A stretch of 37,796 nt of DNA from NCBI GenBank assembly GCA_945923475.1, contig CAMELE010000019.1, positions 1 to 37,796 of the forward strand, in the 5' to 3' direction. The position numbers and the translations under genes are program-made. This document shows, one piece after another, positions 16,970 through 28,741 of the stretch. Under the pieces are notes generated by a model. The model searched no databases. It had not been told where the DNA came from and saw nothing but the letters and a program-made list of their open reading frames with translations. This stretch comes from an uncultured Mollicutes bacterium (GTDB taxonomy: Bacteria; Bacillota_I; Bacilli_A; Acholeplasmatales; Anaeroplasmataceae). Numbering within the stretch: the first letter of the stretch is position 1; each line of letters opens with the position of its first letter.

Positions 16970-18250
16970 ATGACAAAATTAACAAATATTTAGAAAAATT
17001 AGCTAATTTATTATAAACCAAAAGGCCGGCAATATAAAAATGAAGAAATTACTCCTAAGTATTTGGATAATTTATTAAGTTCTTATAGAGAATTAATGCG
17101 TCCTAATAAAACTTTAGAAAAAGAAACTAATGATGCTAAATTATTAGAGCAAGTATTAAATGGAATTAAATAGTATTAGAATAATTATGTAGATTCTAAA
17201 AATTATTCTTTAGAAGATATTGTAGCAGATGCTGCATTAAATAACTTATTGTTAAATTTAAAAGAAGTTAATCCGCATTTATTTGAAGGAGCTGGATTAA
17301 TTACTAGCAGTACAGATAAAGTGGCTTAGGGTGCAATGTTAGAAGATTTTATGAATGAATTTATTACTACAGTCAATGCTGCTTTTCAAGGTATTAATTT
17401 TGATTCTGGAGATATGATTTATAGAACTGGTGGTATGCTTGATGCTATAAATAATAAAAATTTAATATAGGATATTGGCAATGATGTAATGTAGTAGACA
17501 ATTGATAAATTTAATAAAGTTATAAATACCGCTGCTTTTAAAAGTGGAAAAATTATAGATAAAGGCGGCGATAGTACTACTAGTAGGCAAAAATATATTA
17601 GAGAAGGCAGTTTTGCTAAAGTCGATATTACTACGAATTAGATTGATAGTAAAGCCATTAAAGTAGATAATGCTGGATTAAACTATGATATAACTATTAC
17701 CGCACAAGCAACTATGCTAGAAAAAGTAGTTAGTGCTTTATCTTAGGCTACATTTACTGATAAAAACTATTTGAGTACAAAAGAACTACATTTGGGACAT
17801 ACAAATCCTGTCAGAGTGTTTATGACTGTTGCCGATGGAGATAGCTCTTATAAATTATATAGATATGCTCGTATGCTAAATTGTATGGCTAATCATCATG
17901 GGATGCATAATTCTCCTGAATTATTTTACCGTATTCGTGCTATTTATGAATTAACTGGCGGAAAACAAAAAGTTGAATAGAGCTATTTAAAATCTAGTAG
18001 TGAAAGTATGTTAGGTGATTTAATTACTGGAGCTGGTCGTGCGAAGTATTTGGTAGTTAACAATCCATAGGCTGGTGGATTTTTAAAGGTTATTCCTACC
18101 GCTGAATTGGTAAAAGATATTGAATATAATCTTTATTATAATTAGAAGCTTACATCTGGAGAATTCCTTAATTCTACTAAAACTGGTTCTATGTCTATGG
18201 AACAATCTCTATATAGTGATATTAGTTTAAAATTTAGTAGAATATTATAA
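16970..18250 (+). CDS. Structural-region protein of unknown function, rich in TAG codons
   Basis: A 426-residue protein from ATG 16970 (AAAGGAG upstream) to TAA. It has thirteen TAG codons, including codons 8 and 11 and one TAG pair, so without suppression it would end after seven residues. The N-terminal half is helical and rich in Asn and Asp, the middle holds YDITITAQATMLEKVVSALS, and the C-terminal part is mixed. It lies between the tail tube and the tail assembly chaperone. It is not a second tail tube by any motif I can see. Possibly a tail or virion-associated protein; no family recognised. Confidence 0.7.
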
Positions 18251-18257
18251 AAATTTT

Positions 18258-18286
18258 TTGATTTTGGAAAATTTTTTTGTTATAAT
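18258..18286 (+). promoter_or_regulatory. Promoter for the tail assembly chaperone and tape measure region
   Basis: TTGATT (18258-18263), a 17-base spacer and TATAAT (18281-18286) with TG one base before the -10. A leader of about 70 bases follows, with an imperfect A/T stem around CTCCGAC (18315-18322), then AAGGAAGTGAG and the GTG start at 18363. Confidence 0.75.
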
Positions 18287-18362
18287 ATATTTATAGAGAA
18301 TAACAATTAAAAAATTTGCTCCGACAAAATTTTTAAAATATAAAGTTAAAGGAAGTGAGAAC

Positions 18363-18890
18363 GTGGCGAAAATAGCTTTTACAAAACTCTCCCTTTAGAA
18401 AAATTCGGAAATAAAAAGTTGGCAATATAATGATTAGGTTATTGAAGTAAAATAGTATCTTTCAATAAAAGAGAGAATGGATATTGCTTAGTCGGTCATT
18501 CAACAAGTCATTGATTTTAATAATGAATTTTTGAATGAATTTGCTTTCCATATGTATATGGATTTAGCAATAGTTTTTAATTATACGAATCTATCTTTTA
18601 CTGATAAACAAAAAGAAGATTTGTATAAACTTTATGATCTACTTGTTGGATCAGGATTTATAAAAGAATTAAAGAAACAAGTAGATTGTAATCAAACTGA
18701 TGATTTAGAAGTCTATACTTATGAAACGCTTAATGGATATTATAAATATCGTAATAGCATTTATGGTATTATGGATATTATGAGTTCTGATTACGGTTCA
18801 TTAGCGACTGAAGCTGAATCATTAAGAAAATCTATTACCGATACTAATAGCTTAAACGTTTTAAAAGAAACCTTAACCAATTTAGGATAA
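18363..18890 (+). CDS. Tail assembly chaperone
   Basis: A 175-residue protein from GTG 18363 (AAGGAAGTGAG upstream) to TAA, with four TAG codons, the first at codon 12. It begins MAKIAFTKLSL and contains NLSFTDKQKEDLYKLYDLLV, the pattern of tail chaperones (gpG-like) of Firmicute siphophages, which keep the tape measure protein ready for tube assembly. It sits immediately before the tape measure gene, the usual place. A TTTAAAA slippery heptamer in the correct frame occurs at 18860-18866, but the shifted frame stops after nine codons, so no gpGT-type long product is formed. Identification rests on motif and position. Confidence 0.75.
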
Positions 18891-18903
18891 AGTAATAGAA
18901 GTT

Positions 18904-18963
18904 ATTCCTAAATTAAATAGGAATATGTAAAAGGTATGAGGATATTCCTCATACCTTTTTTTA
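18904..18963 (+). terminator. Double hairpin and terminator between chaperone and tape measure genes
   Basis: A first 7-bp stem (ATTCCTA/TAGGAAT, 18904-18924) is followed by a perfect 14-bp stem, AAAAGGTATGAGGA with TCCTCATACCTTTT (18929-18959), ending in a T run. It should end the chaperone transcript and reduce transcription into the tape measure gene. Confidence 0.85.
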
Positions 18964-19000
18964 ATTATATAAATAGGAATTGAGAGAAAGGAGAAAATAT

Positions 19001-22000
19001 ATGGCTAAAAATAGTGCCCAATATGATGTAAGACTTGCCTTTTCAGCGGATGTGGCTTAGGCAAGATAGCAATTAAAAAGTTTACAAGATGAATTAAGTA
19101 AACTTAGTACATTAAAAAATGTAAATGTTGGAACTCGTTTAACGAAAGAGTTAGAGCAAGCTTCTTTAAAAGCTGCTGATTTAAAAGTAATGCTTGAAAA
19201 AGCAACTGATATTAATACAGGCAAGTTAAATCTAACTTCTTTCTCTAATTAGCTAACTAAAAATGGAGAAAGTTTATCTACTTACAGAAAAGCTTTAAGT
19301 GCTTTAGGACCCCAAGGTGAAGAAGCTTTCTTATAGTTAACATAGAGTGTAATTACTGCAGATGCAGCATTAACCACAAGTAGTAAAAAATTAAATGAAC
19401 TTAAAAAGACATTAGCTAATACTGTTAGATGGTAGATTTCTTCTAGTATGATGCATAGTTTTATTGGTGGCATTGAAACTGCTTATAATTATGCTAAAGA
19501 TTTGGATAGAGCTTTAACTGATATTAAAATTGTCACTGAAGATAGCACTGGAGCAATGGCGAATTTTGCTGAAAGAGCTAATAAAGCAGCATAGGCTTTA
19601 AGTACTACGACTAAAGATTATGCTTAGGCTTCTTTAATTTATTATCAATAGGGTTTAAATGATAAAGAAGTAGAAGCGAGAACTGCTGTTACTATTAAAA
19701 TGGCTAATGCAGCGGGTGAAAGTGCTTCTAAAGTATCTGATTAGTTAACTGCTGTTTGGAATAACTTCTATGATGGTAGCAAATCTCTTGAATATTATGC
19801 AGATGTAATGACTAAACTTGGTGCATATACTGCTTCTAGCACTGATGAAATCTCAGAAGGTATATAGAAATTCGCATCTGTTGCTAATACTATTGGTCTT
19901 AGTTATGAATATGCTACATCTGCATTAGCTACGTTAACTGCTAAAACACGTGAAAGTGCGAATACAGTAGGTAATAGCCTTAAAACCTTATTTGCACGTA
20001 TTTAGGGTCTTACTCTTGGAGAGACTCTTGAAGATGGTACTAATTTAAATAAATATTCTAAAGCCCTTGAAAAAGTTGGTATTAGTATTAAAGACCAATA
20101 GGGCGAATTAAAAGATATGAATACTATCCTTGATGAAATGATGAATAAATGGGATAGCTTAAGTCGTGCTGAAAAAATGGCTCTTGCATAGACAGTCGGT
20201 GGTGTTCGTCAATATACTCAATTAGTTAATCTTATGGAAAATAAAGATTATTTTAAAGAGTTGGTTGGAGTAGCTAAAAATTCTGAAGGTACATTAAATG
20301 AACAAGCTAATATTTTTGCTGATAGTTGGGAAGGTGCTCGTAAAAGAGTACAAGCAGCTGCTGAAGGTATTTATGATAGTTTGATTGATGAAGAATTTTT
20401 TAAAGATGTTGATAATATTGTTACTGTTGTATTAAATGGTATTAATGCTACTATTAAAGGCCTAGGTGGAGTTAAAGGTGTTCTAAGTAATATTGGAGCT
20501 TTAGTTACTACAATTTATAGAAAAGAAATATCTCAAGGATTAAATACTTTTGGAGATATGATAATGAATTTAACTCCAAAGGGTAAAGCTATAATACAAA
20601 TGCGTCGTCAAGATGCTTTAAATCAATAGAAAAAAGTATATGAAAATTTTTCTGAAATTGGTGAAAATTCTTCAACTCCTTGGAATCCAAGTAGTTATTA
20701 GAATAATGCTCGGTATGAAAAGTATGCGAATATAGCTCAAGTAGAATAGCAAATTTTAGATATTTCTAAAGATTTAACTGAAGAAGAAAAAAAGCAGGCT
20801 AGTAATTATGTAGATATTTTAAATGCTATGCAAGAAAGAAGAGTTCTTGCCGGATAGCAATTAGATCAAAGTAGAGATCAATTTAGATAGTCTGAATTAA
20901 ATTTAGCATTTGCTATGAGAAATAATCCAGGAAATCGGAGTTATGATCAAGTAACAAAAGATATAAATCGTATTTCTTAGGCTGGTATTGTTTTTGAAAA
21001 TGTTGCTCAAATTAATAATTTGGCAAAAACAACACTTGGAGTAAGAACTGGTGAAGAATTTAATAAAGAAAATCAACAATCCAGGATAAAAGATATAGAT
21101 AAATTAATAGCATCTTTAAATCAACTTGAATCTTTAGGAAAAAATAGTAATTTTAATTTCTTAAATAAAAATAATACAGAATAGATAAACTAGTTAAATG
21201 AATTATTAAAAGATTTATAGCAAATAAAAAAAGCTTTAGATGAAGGAAAAGTTTCAGCTGAAGATTATAATAAAGCTTTGGAAAAAATAAAAGGATTTAC
21301 AACAAAAGCTTTAAACGGTGAAGATACAAAGGATAAAAACGGGCAAACTCATCATGTGGCCGGAGCTGCTGAACAATATAATAATGAATTAATAAAAGTT
21401 AATCAAGGTTATGAAAATGTAGGACAACAAGTTAATGCTGCTGCTGCGAATGCTAATAATTTTGCAGCATAGTTATTAAAGGTAGAGCAAGAAGCTAAAA
21501 ATGCTGAAAGTTAGTTAGAGCTAATGAAAAATGCCATCAATGAGTTCAATACTAGGGCTGCTACTACTGGAGAAATAATTACTAGCGTTAGCACAAGTTT
21601 GATGAGTTTCAGTGCTATAGCCAACGGATTTTAGGGAATTAGTAGTGTTATCACTAATGATAATTTATCAGGTTGGGAAAAGGTTTTAGGATTTATCAAT
21701 AGTGGAATAATGATACTTCCTAATTTTATTAATTTATATAATCAATTAACTAAAGTTATTAAATCTAAAACTATATCTTAGCAGGCTGAAAATTTAATTT
21801 CTAATTTAACAAATAATAATACAGACAAAGAAATAAAAGGAATAGCTGGAAAAATTGTCGTAAAAATTCAAGAAAGAATGGCCCATTAGGGAAATACAGG
21901 AGCTATGATAGCTGAGACTGTTGCTGCGACTAGCCTATAGGCTGTTACCGCCGGCCTTACTTTAGGTATTACTCTTCTAGCTGCTGGCATAGGATTAGCG

Positions 22001-25000
22001 ACATAGGCTCATAAAAATCATATAGAAAAATTAAATGAAGCAGCTGAAAAAAGTAGAGACTATTCTGAAACTTTAAAATCTGAAGTAGATGCTAATAAAG
22101 AATTAATTAATAAATATAATGAATTATTAGAAACTTATTAGAAGAGTGATAAAGGCAAATCAGAGTTACGAGAAACTACCCTTGAACTTTGTTAGAGTTT
22201 AGGAATTGAAGATGCAGCTTTATTAACTTTACAAGAAGAATATGAAGCTTTAACAAGCAAAATAAAAGAAGCTAATAAAGCTAAAACTGAGAGTTCTTTA
22301 TATGCTACTTAGCAAGCTATTAAAGATACATACCGTGCTGGTGTTTCTGAAGATAGCTATAATAAATATATTGTTGGTCAAGGAGCTTTTAAGGTATATA
22401 GCGGGTCTAAAAATAAATAGACTTAGTCTTTTGAAAAAGAATTATTGTCTGAAAACCCAGAAGTAATTGGATGGGATGATATGACTCGTATTTCTAGTTC
22501 ACAGGATTTTGTTAATTTATATGAAAAAGCTAATTAGATGTACTAGCTTTCGTTAGAAAAGGCTAGTAAAGAAAGCATTAATACCGATGATATTTCATAT
22601 ATTAAAAAATTAAATAATTTTTTGACTGATACAAAAGACTTTTATGAAAATATTAAAGGATTATTTAATACAGAAGATAATTTAATATTAGATGTTGCTT
22701 GGAATGAAATTGATACTGATAAAATTGAAACATTAAAAGAGTATGCTACTTTTTTAAAAGAGTTTAAATAGAATACATCTGATTTAAATACTGATGATCC
22801 AGAAGGACTTATAAATAGTTATTTATTTGGAAAAGAGGGAATTAGTGATTTTGCTACTTAGTATGCCGCTTTAGCAGAATGGCTAAAGAATACTAATTTT
22901 AAATCAGTTATAACTCCTGAAGATATAATTAATAATTTTTCTGAAGAAGATATTGAATTACTTTTAAAATTAAGAACTGAAGCCGTTGGAATTATTACAG
23001 GAGATAACTGGCAATCAGCATTAAATGATTTACTTAATCTTTCTTAGAAAATTATTGATAATAAACCTTTAGAATTTAATGTTTCTTTGGCTAAGACAGC
23101 TAAAGAAAAATTAAAAAAGGATATGGATGCCACTGATTGGCCGAAATATTTTAAAGAAGTAGAAATTCCTTGGGGGACTAATGGCTGGGTAAGTCAACAT
23201 GGTTTTTAGTCTATGACTGACAATCAAAGACAATAGTATTTATCTTAGAAACAAGCTGAAGAAGAATAGCAAAATTATTAGAATATAAAGGATAAAGATA
23301 GTTGGGTTGATACTTAGAATACTATTTATGATGAACTGATAGCTAAAAATAAAGAGTAGCTTGAATAGATAACCAGTCAAGCTCCAACTGAAGAAAAGAT
23401 TTAGTAGGCTTAGGCTGTTATTGATAATGAACAAATGAGATAGTCTCATTTAGATAGTTTAAATGTAGCTCAAACCATGTTTGATGAAATTGCTAAACAA
23501 TTAGGATTAGAGAATGAGAATAATATTTAGGAAGCATTAAATAAAGAAAATCCATCTGTTGAACTTGTAAATGCTTATAATATTTTATAGTCTTAGAAAG
23601 CCTTAGTCGCTAGAGATAATCAAAATTTAGCTAATGCTTAGAATATTTTAGATATATCAGAAAATTATGATTAGATGGTCGCTGATTTAGAACATTATGG
23701 GGAATCATTGGCTTCTGAAAAAGATAATCTTGAAAATACTTATAATTCAATAATACAAGATTTTGAAAATAGTCGTAGTTAGGTGTTATCTGAATTAAAT
23801 TTACAAAATTTAGATATTGGAGATACTATTAGTGCTTCGGCTTATTCTACATTAGAATCTTTTGGCATCCACGTTAATGAATATTTTTCTGAAATGGATG
23901 ATGGTACTTATAAATTAATTGCGAAAGCTTAGGAATTAAATAAAATTTTAGGTATAAAATCTATTGAAAATGCTTATAATGCTGCCGATAATTTTACGAA
24001 TTTTATTAAGGATAATAATTAGAATAAGCGTTATAATTATCTTCAAGGGAAGACTCCTGAAGAATTACGAGATACTATTTTAAGGTAGGCTAATCAAGTA
24101 ACAAATAATGGTATTCCTACATCTTGGACAACTGATTATAAAAAATCCTGGATTAGAGCTGCTGGATTAAACGTTGAAGAATATAATGATAAATTAGATG
24201 AAGGTGTTGTTGAAGCTGCTAAGCATTATCAAGAATTAATTAATAATGGTAATTATCAAATTGATGTTACAGTTCTTAATTCTGATAATATGCTTGATTT
24301 AAATAAGAATGCTAAAGCAGCTGGTATTGATACCACTGATAAACGCTATACAGATGCTATGGTTAATATGGCTTCTGAAGCAGGCATAGAATATGATGCC
24401 ACTGTAACTGCTGTTATTGATGCTCAATCAAAGTATGATGAAGCTATTAATGAATATGGAGAGGATTCAGAATTAGCGAAAAAAGCCGCCGAAGATTTAG
24501 GAAAAGCTTAGGAGAATTTGGCTAAAAATATTCGTACTATTTAGTTTTATAAAGCAACAGAAGATTTAGCTAATTATATGAAAACTTTAAAAACTACCAA
24601 AGATAATACTGAAAAAATGACTACGGCTACTAAAGCGGCAGAAGCCATTAGCAAGGCTTTTGGTAAAACAGTTAATTCTTCTTTTGTCCTAGATAAAGAA
24701 AATTAGAAATTAATTGATAAATTAATTAATGGTACTCAAAAACAAAGAAATGAAGCAGCATATAAAATTGATTTAAAAATTAATAATACAGAATTCACAA
24801 ATGATGTAGAAGATGCAATAGAAGATGCTTCAGGAAAAGCAGGAGAAGAAATAAATAAGTCTTTTGCAACTCAATTTGAATAGGTAGATTTGAGTGAGTC
24901 TATAACCAATGGCATGGAACAAGGAGTTCAAACTGGCGCCGATGCAGTAAGAGCTACAATAAATAGCTTAAATGGATTAACTTTTAATACTGATGGTTCG

Positions 25001-28000
25001 ATTAACATGGATAATACTTCTGCAGTTAATGCATTACAAGGTCTTCAAACTGCTTTAGGTAACACTACTGGTGAAGCTGGTCCACTGGCCGGCATATTAA
25101 GTAGTATTTTATAGACCAGTATGACTCTTGATTCTTCTCAAATTCAAACTTTAGTAGATTTTTTAACAGATTTATTTAATGCTTTACAAGGTGATACAAG
25201 TGCTTTAGAGAATATCGCTAGTCAAGGAGCTAGTCAATTAACAAATGCTGGTATTGATATCACAGGTATGGGTCCAGGAGAAAATGAATGGACTAACATT
25301 ACTACTAAAGGTCCGTCAGGTGGAGGAGGAGGCTCATCTAAAAAGTCTACTGCTGATATTGGTAAAGAGATTCAAGATGAATTAGTGAAAACTAAAGAAA
25401 AGAAACGTGATCGTCTTGAAGCTTTACGTGAGGGAGCTAATCCAGAAGACTCTGCTAAATATATTCAAGAAGAAATAAAATTATTAGAAGAAGAGCAGGA
25501 TATTCTTGAAGATTAGATTAAATCTTGGAAAAAATTACTAAAACTTAAAGTAGAAGAATTTAATAAAGATCATCCAGAGTTTGAAATAAAACTTACTGAT
25601 GACGGTGAAATTGCTAATGCTTCTGAATTATGGGGTCAAGTTTGGGCAGAATATGAAAAAAATGTCGAAAATGGAATGAGTAAAGAAGACCTAAATGAAT
25701 GGTTTACTAAAATTAAAAATGGTCTTGACGGTCCTATGAGTATTCAAGAGCGTATTGATGAAAATGTTGCTGCAATTGCTCAGAAAGAAAAAGAAGCTGC
25801 CGAACTTGAACTAGAAGCCATTACAAAATAGATCGATTGGAAAGTTAAGTAGATTGATTTTTAGATTAAACGTCTTAATTATTATCAAGAAAAACTTCTT
25901 AAATAGGCTCATGGTAATAAACAGACTATTGAAGCAATGCTTGAAGGATTTGCTTACCAAGAGCAAGAAATGTTATAGCTCTTTGATAAAGGTGCCACAT
26001 TACGTTAGGGTATTGATGAGTTAAATGCCGCAAAAGCTAGACACCCAGGATATGAGCAGATGTTCGATGAACAAATACTTGAATACCAAAGTGATTTAAT
26101 TGATGTTAATGAGGCCATTCTAGATTTACGTAATGATATTGAAGATTTAGTCTAGAACGTTTTAGATTTGGCACTTGATGAAATTGATAAGTAGATAGAA
26201 CGTCTTGATACTTATACATCAATGCTTGACCATCTTAATAATATTATTGATTTGTCTGGCCGCTCAATGCTTGATATGGGATTAAAAACTTAGATTGGTG
26301 CTACTAAAGTAGAAACAATGTTAGGCAAAATGAAATCCTTAAAAGGTCAAATGGATGGTTTAACTAAAGCCACTAAAGAAGCATAGGCCGCTCTTGCTGA
26401 TCGTTAGGCTGATGGAGATACGTCTTCTGTAAAATTCTGGGAAAATCAAGTTGAAGTATTAAAACAAGAAACTGAAAAAGCTTCTGATGAATTTTTAGCT
26501 TCTTGGGAAGAAACCCTTGAAGCCGCTTAGGATTTATTTGAAATGCGTGTTGAAATGGCTGTTAATATATTAAGTAATGCTCTATCACCATTTGAAACTC
26601 TTGAAGATTTCCAAGATAAATATGAAAAGGCAAAAACCGTTAATGAAGAATACCTTGATGATGCTGAACGTTTGTATGAGTTGAATAAATTAAATCGTTA
26701 GCTAAATTTATAGTTGGCTGATGCTAATGACCTTTTAGCTAAACAAAAACTTAGAGACATTTAGCAAGAGATTCACGATCTTCAGGCCGATGGCGTCAAG
26801 ATGAGCCAATATGACCTTGAATACTTATAGAAAAAATATGATCTACAGCTTGCTGAGATTGCCCTTATGGAACAGTAGAATTCAAAAACTTCAATGCGTT
26901 TAGTGCGTGATGCCGCAGGTAACTGGACTTATGCTTATGATGCAGATGAAGAAAAAATTGAAGATGCTACATAGAAATATGAAGATGCTGTTCATGAATT
27001 AGGATAGCTTAGCAAAGATTATATTAATGACGTAAGCGAATAGCTAATATAGAATCAAATTGATTTTAAAGAAGCCTTACAAGATCTTGATAAGAATTCT
27101 GCTGATTATTCAAATTAGTTATTATCATTACAAGAATATTATGTTGAGAGACAAAGATATTTACTTGATGAATTAAATAAAGGTGTTGTAAATAGTGGAT
27201 TAACATTCCATGATACTCTTTATGGCCAAATGACTGATTTGTATGATTATAATGATGCTTATATGCAATTTGTTAATAATTCTAATACAACTATTACAGA
27301 ATTGCAGACTAACTATAAGGATTGGCAAAAAGTTGTTGAAACAGCGATGGGAGTAGCTGGCACTTCTTGGGATAATTTTGGCACTGATATGGGCGGCACT
27401 CTTGATAGCCTTGAAGAACATATTCAAAGACTATGTGATGAAATTGAAGAACTTGTTAATGTATTAATGGGTTATATTTCTCAATCTATTGGAATGGTTC
27501 TTGATTGGGAATAGAAATATTCTAAACGTACTGATGAAGAACTTGCTAAAAATGAATAGTATATTGATGGTAATTTCGTTGGCGGCGGAGGTGGAGGCGG
27601 TTATAGTGATGTTGATATGCAAACTGACTTCACTGCTTTAGCATAGCGTTGGGCTGCTGGAGAGCGTAATTTAACTAATTATAATGGAACTAAAACCTAT
27701 AATAGTTTAGAAGAAATAAAAGCTGATTTAGATAAAAAATTAGATGCTTTTGAAAAGGGTGCAGATATATTATTCCAAGGCAGTGGTGAAGCATTTGATG
27801 ATGAAGCCTATGAAAGTGTTTATAATAATATTTATTAGGGTACTTATAAACGTAATGGCAACAATTATGGTATGAGATCTTATCCTAATGCTACTAGTAA
27901 TTCAATAGTCGATAAAGCTAGTAATTATTTAGGAGTTAGATATCGTTGGGGCGGTACTGATGCAGGGTATGGTCTTGATTGTTCTGGTTTAGTTTATAAT

Positions 28001-28696
28001 GCTTTAAATGATGCAGGAATACCTGTACCAAGAACTTCAGCACAAGGCTATAGAGATATGTCTAAAGCAATTAAAGAAAGCAGTGTTAAGCCAGGAGATC
28101 TGGTATTTTTTGGTTATGGTAATACCGTAGACCACGTTGGTATTTATGCTGGCAATGGATAGATGATAGATGCTCCTGGAGCCAAGGTTCAATATACTAA
28201 TATTGATGAAAAACGAGATAGACTTCTTGGATATGGTAGACTTGGTAATACAAATTATTCTTCTAGTGATACTGCGGCTTTAATGGATAGACTAGGGTTA
28301 TCTAGAAGAGGCGGAGCAGCCTCTGGAGCCTATACTGGTGATTGGGGACCCGGTTAGGGCATAGGTATTGATAATGGTAAGATTATTAAAGTTCATCCAA
28401 AAGAGTTGATACTTAATAAATCTGATACTAGAAATATACTTCGTGCAGTTGATATTGTTCGTAATATGAATGATTGGGTAGATAAATAGGTTTAGTAGAT
28501 GTCTAGTATAAGCTCTTCTAAATTAGATAGTTTATTTAATTCTGCTATCCCAAGATATGAAACTCAACCTATTAAATAGGAAGTTACTATCCAAGCTGAT
28601 TTCCCAGGAGTAACTGACCATTATGAAATTGAAGAAGCATTATCTAATCTTAGCAATAATGCTGCTCAATATATAAGTGCAAATAGATCTAAATGA
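19001..28696 (+). CDS. Tape measure protein with NlpC/P60 peptidoglycan peptidase
   Basis: A 3,231-residue protein from ATG 19001 (AAAGGAG upstream) to TGA, containing about 100 TAG codons, the first at codons 20 and 23. It sets tail length and aids DNA entry. A TP901-type tape measure core lies near residues 165-370 (LDRALTDIKIVTEDSTG). A hydrophobic segment is at about 975-1000. Long helical/coiled-coil stretches, notably about 2110-2850, are joined by Gly linkers near 2107 (SGGGGGSS) and 2860. An NlpC/P60 domain spans about 2958-3080, with catalytic Cys2994 (LDCSGL) and His3045 (DHVGIY). The peptidase would cut host cell wall at infection. This is very long for the family. Confidence 0.95.
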
Positions 28697-28720
28697 GGAG
28701 GATTAATTTCCTCCTCATTT
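28691..28720 (+). terminator. Hairpin at the tape measure stop codon
   Basis: AAATGAGGAGGA (28691-28702) pairs with TCCTCCTCATTT (28709-28720) around a six-base loop. The TGA stop is in the left arm. The T tail is short, so termination may be weak; the right arm CCTCCTC would also mask the GAGGAGG ribosome-site-like sequence in the left arm. Confidence 0.7.
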
Positions 28721-28741
28721 TGAGGAGAGAAAGGAGTTAAT

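Noticed and set aside
18860-18895. A TTTAAAA slippery heptamer in frame near the end of the chaperone gene, suggesting a gpG/gpGT-type frameshift
   Set aside because: The -1 frame reaches TAA after only nine codons and a terminator follows, so no extended product is possible; such heptamers are common in AT-rich DNA.
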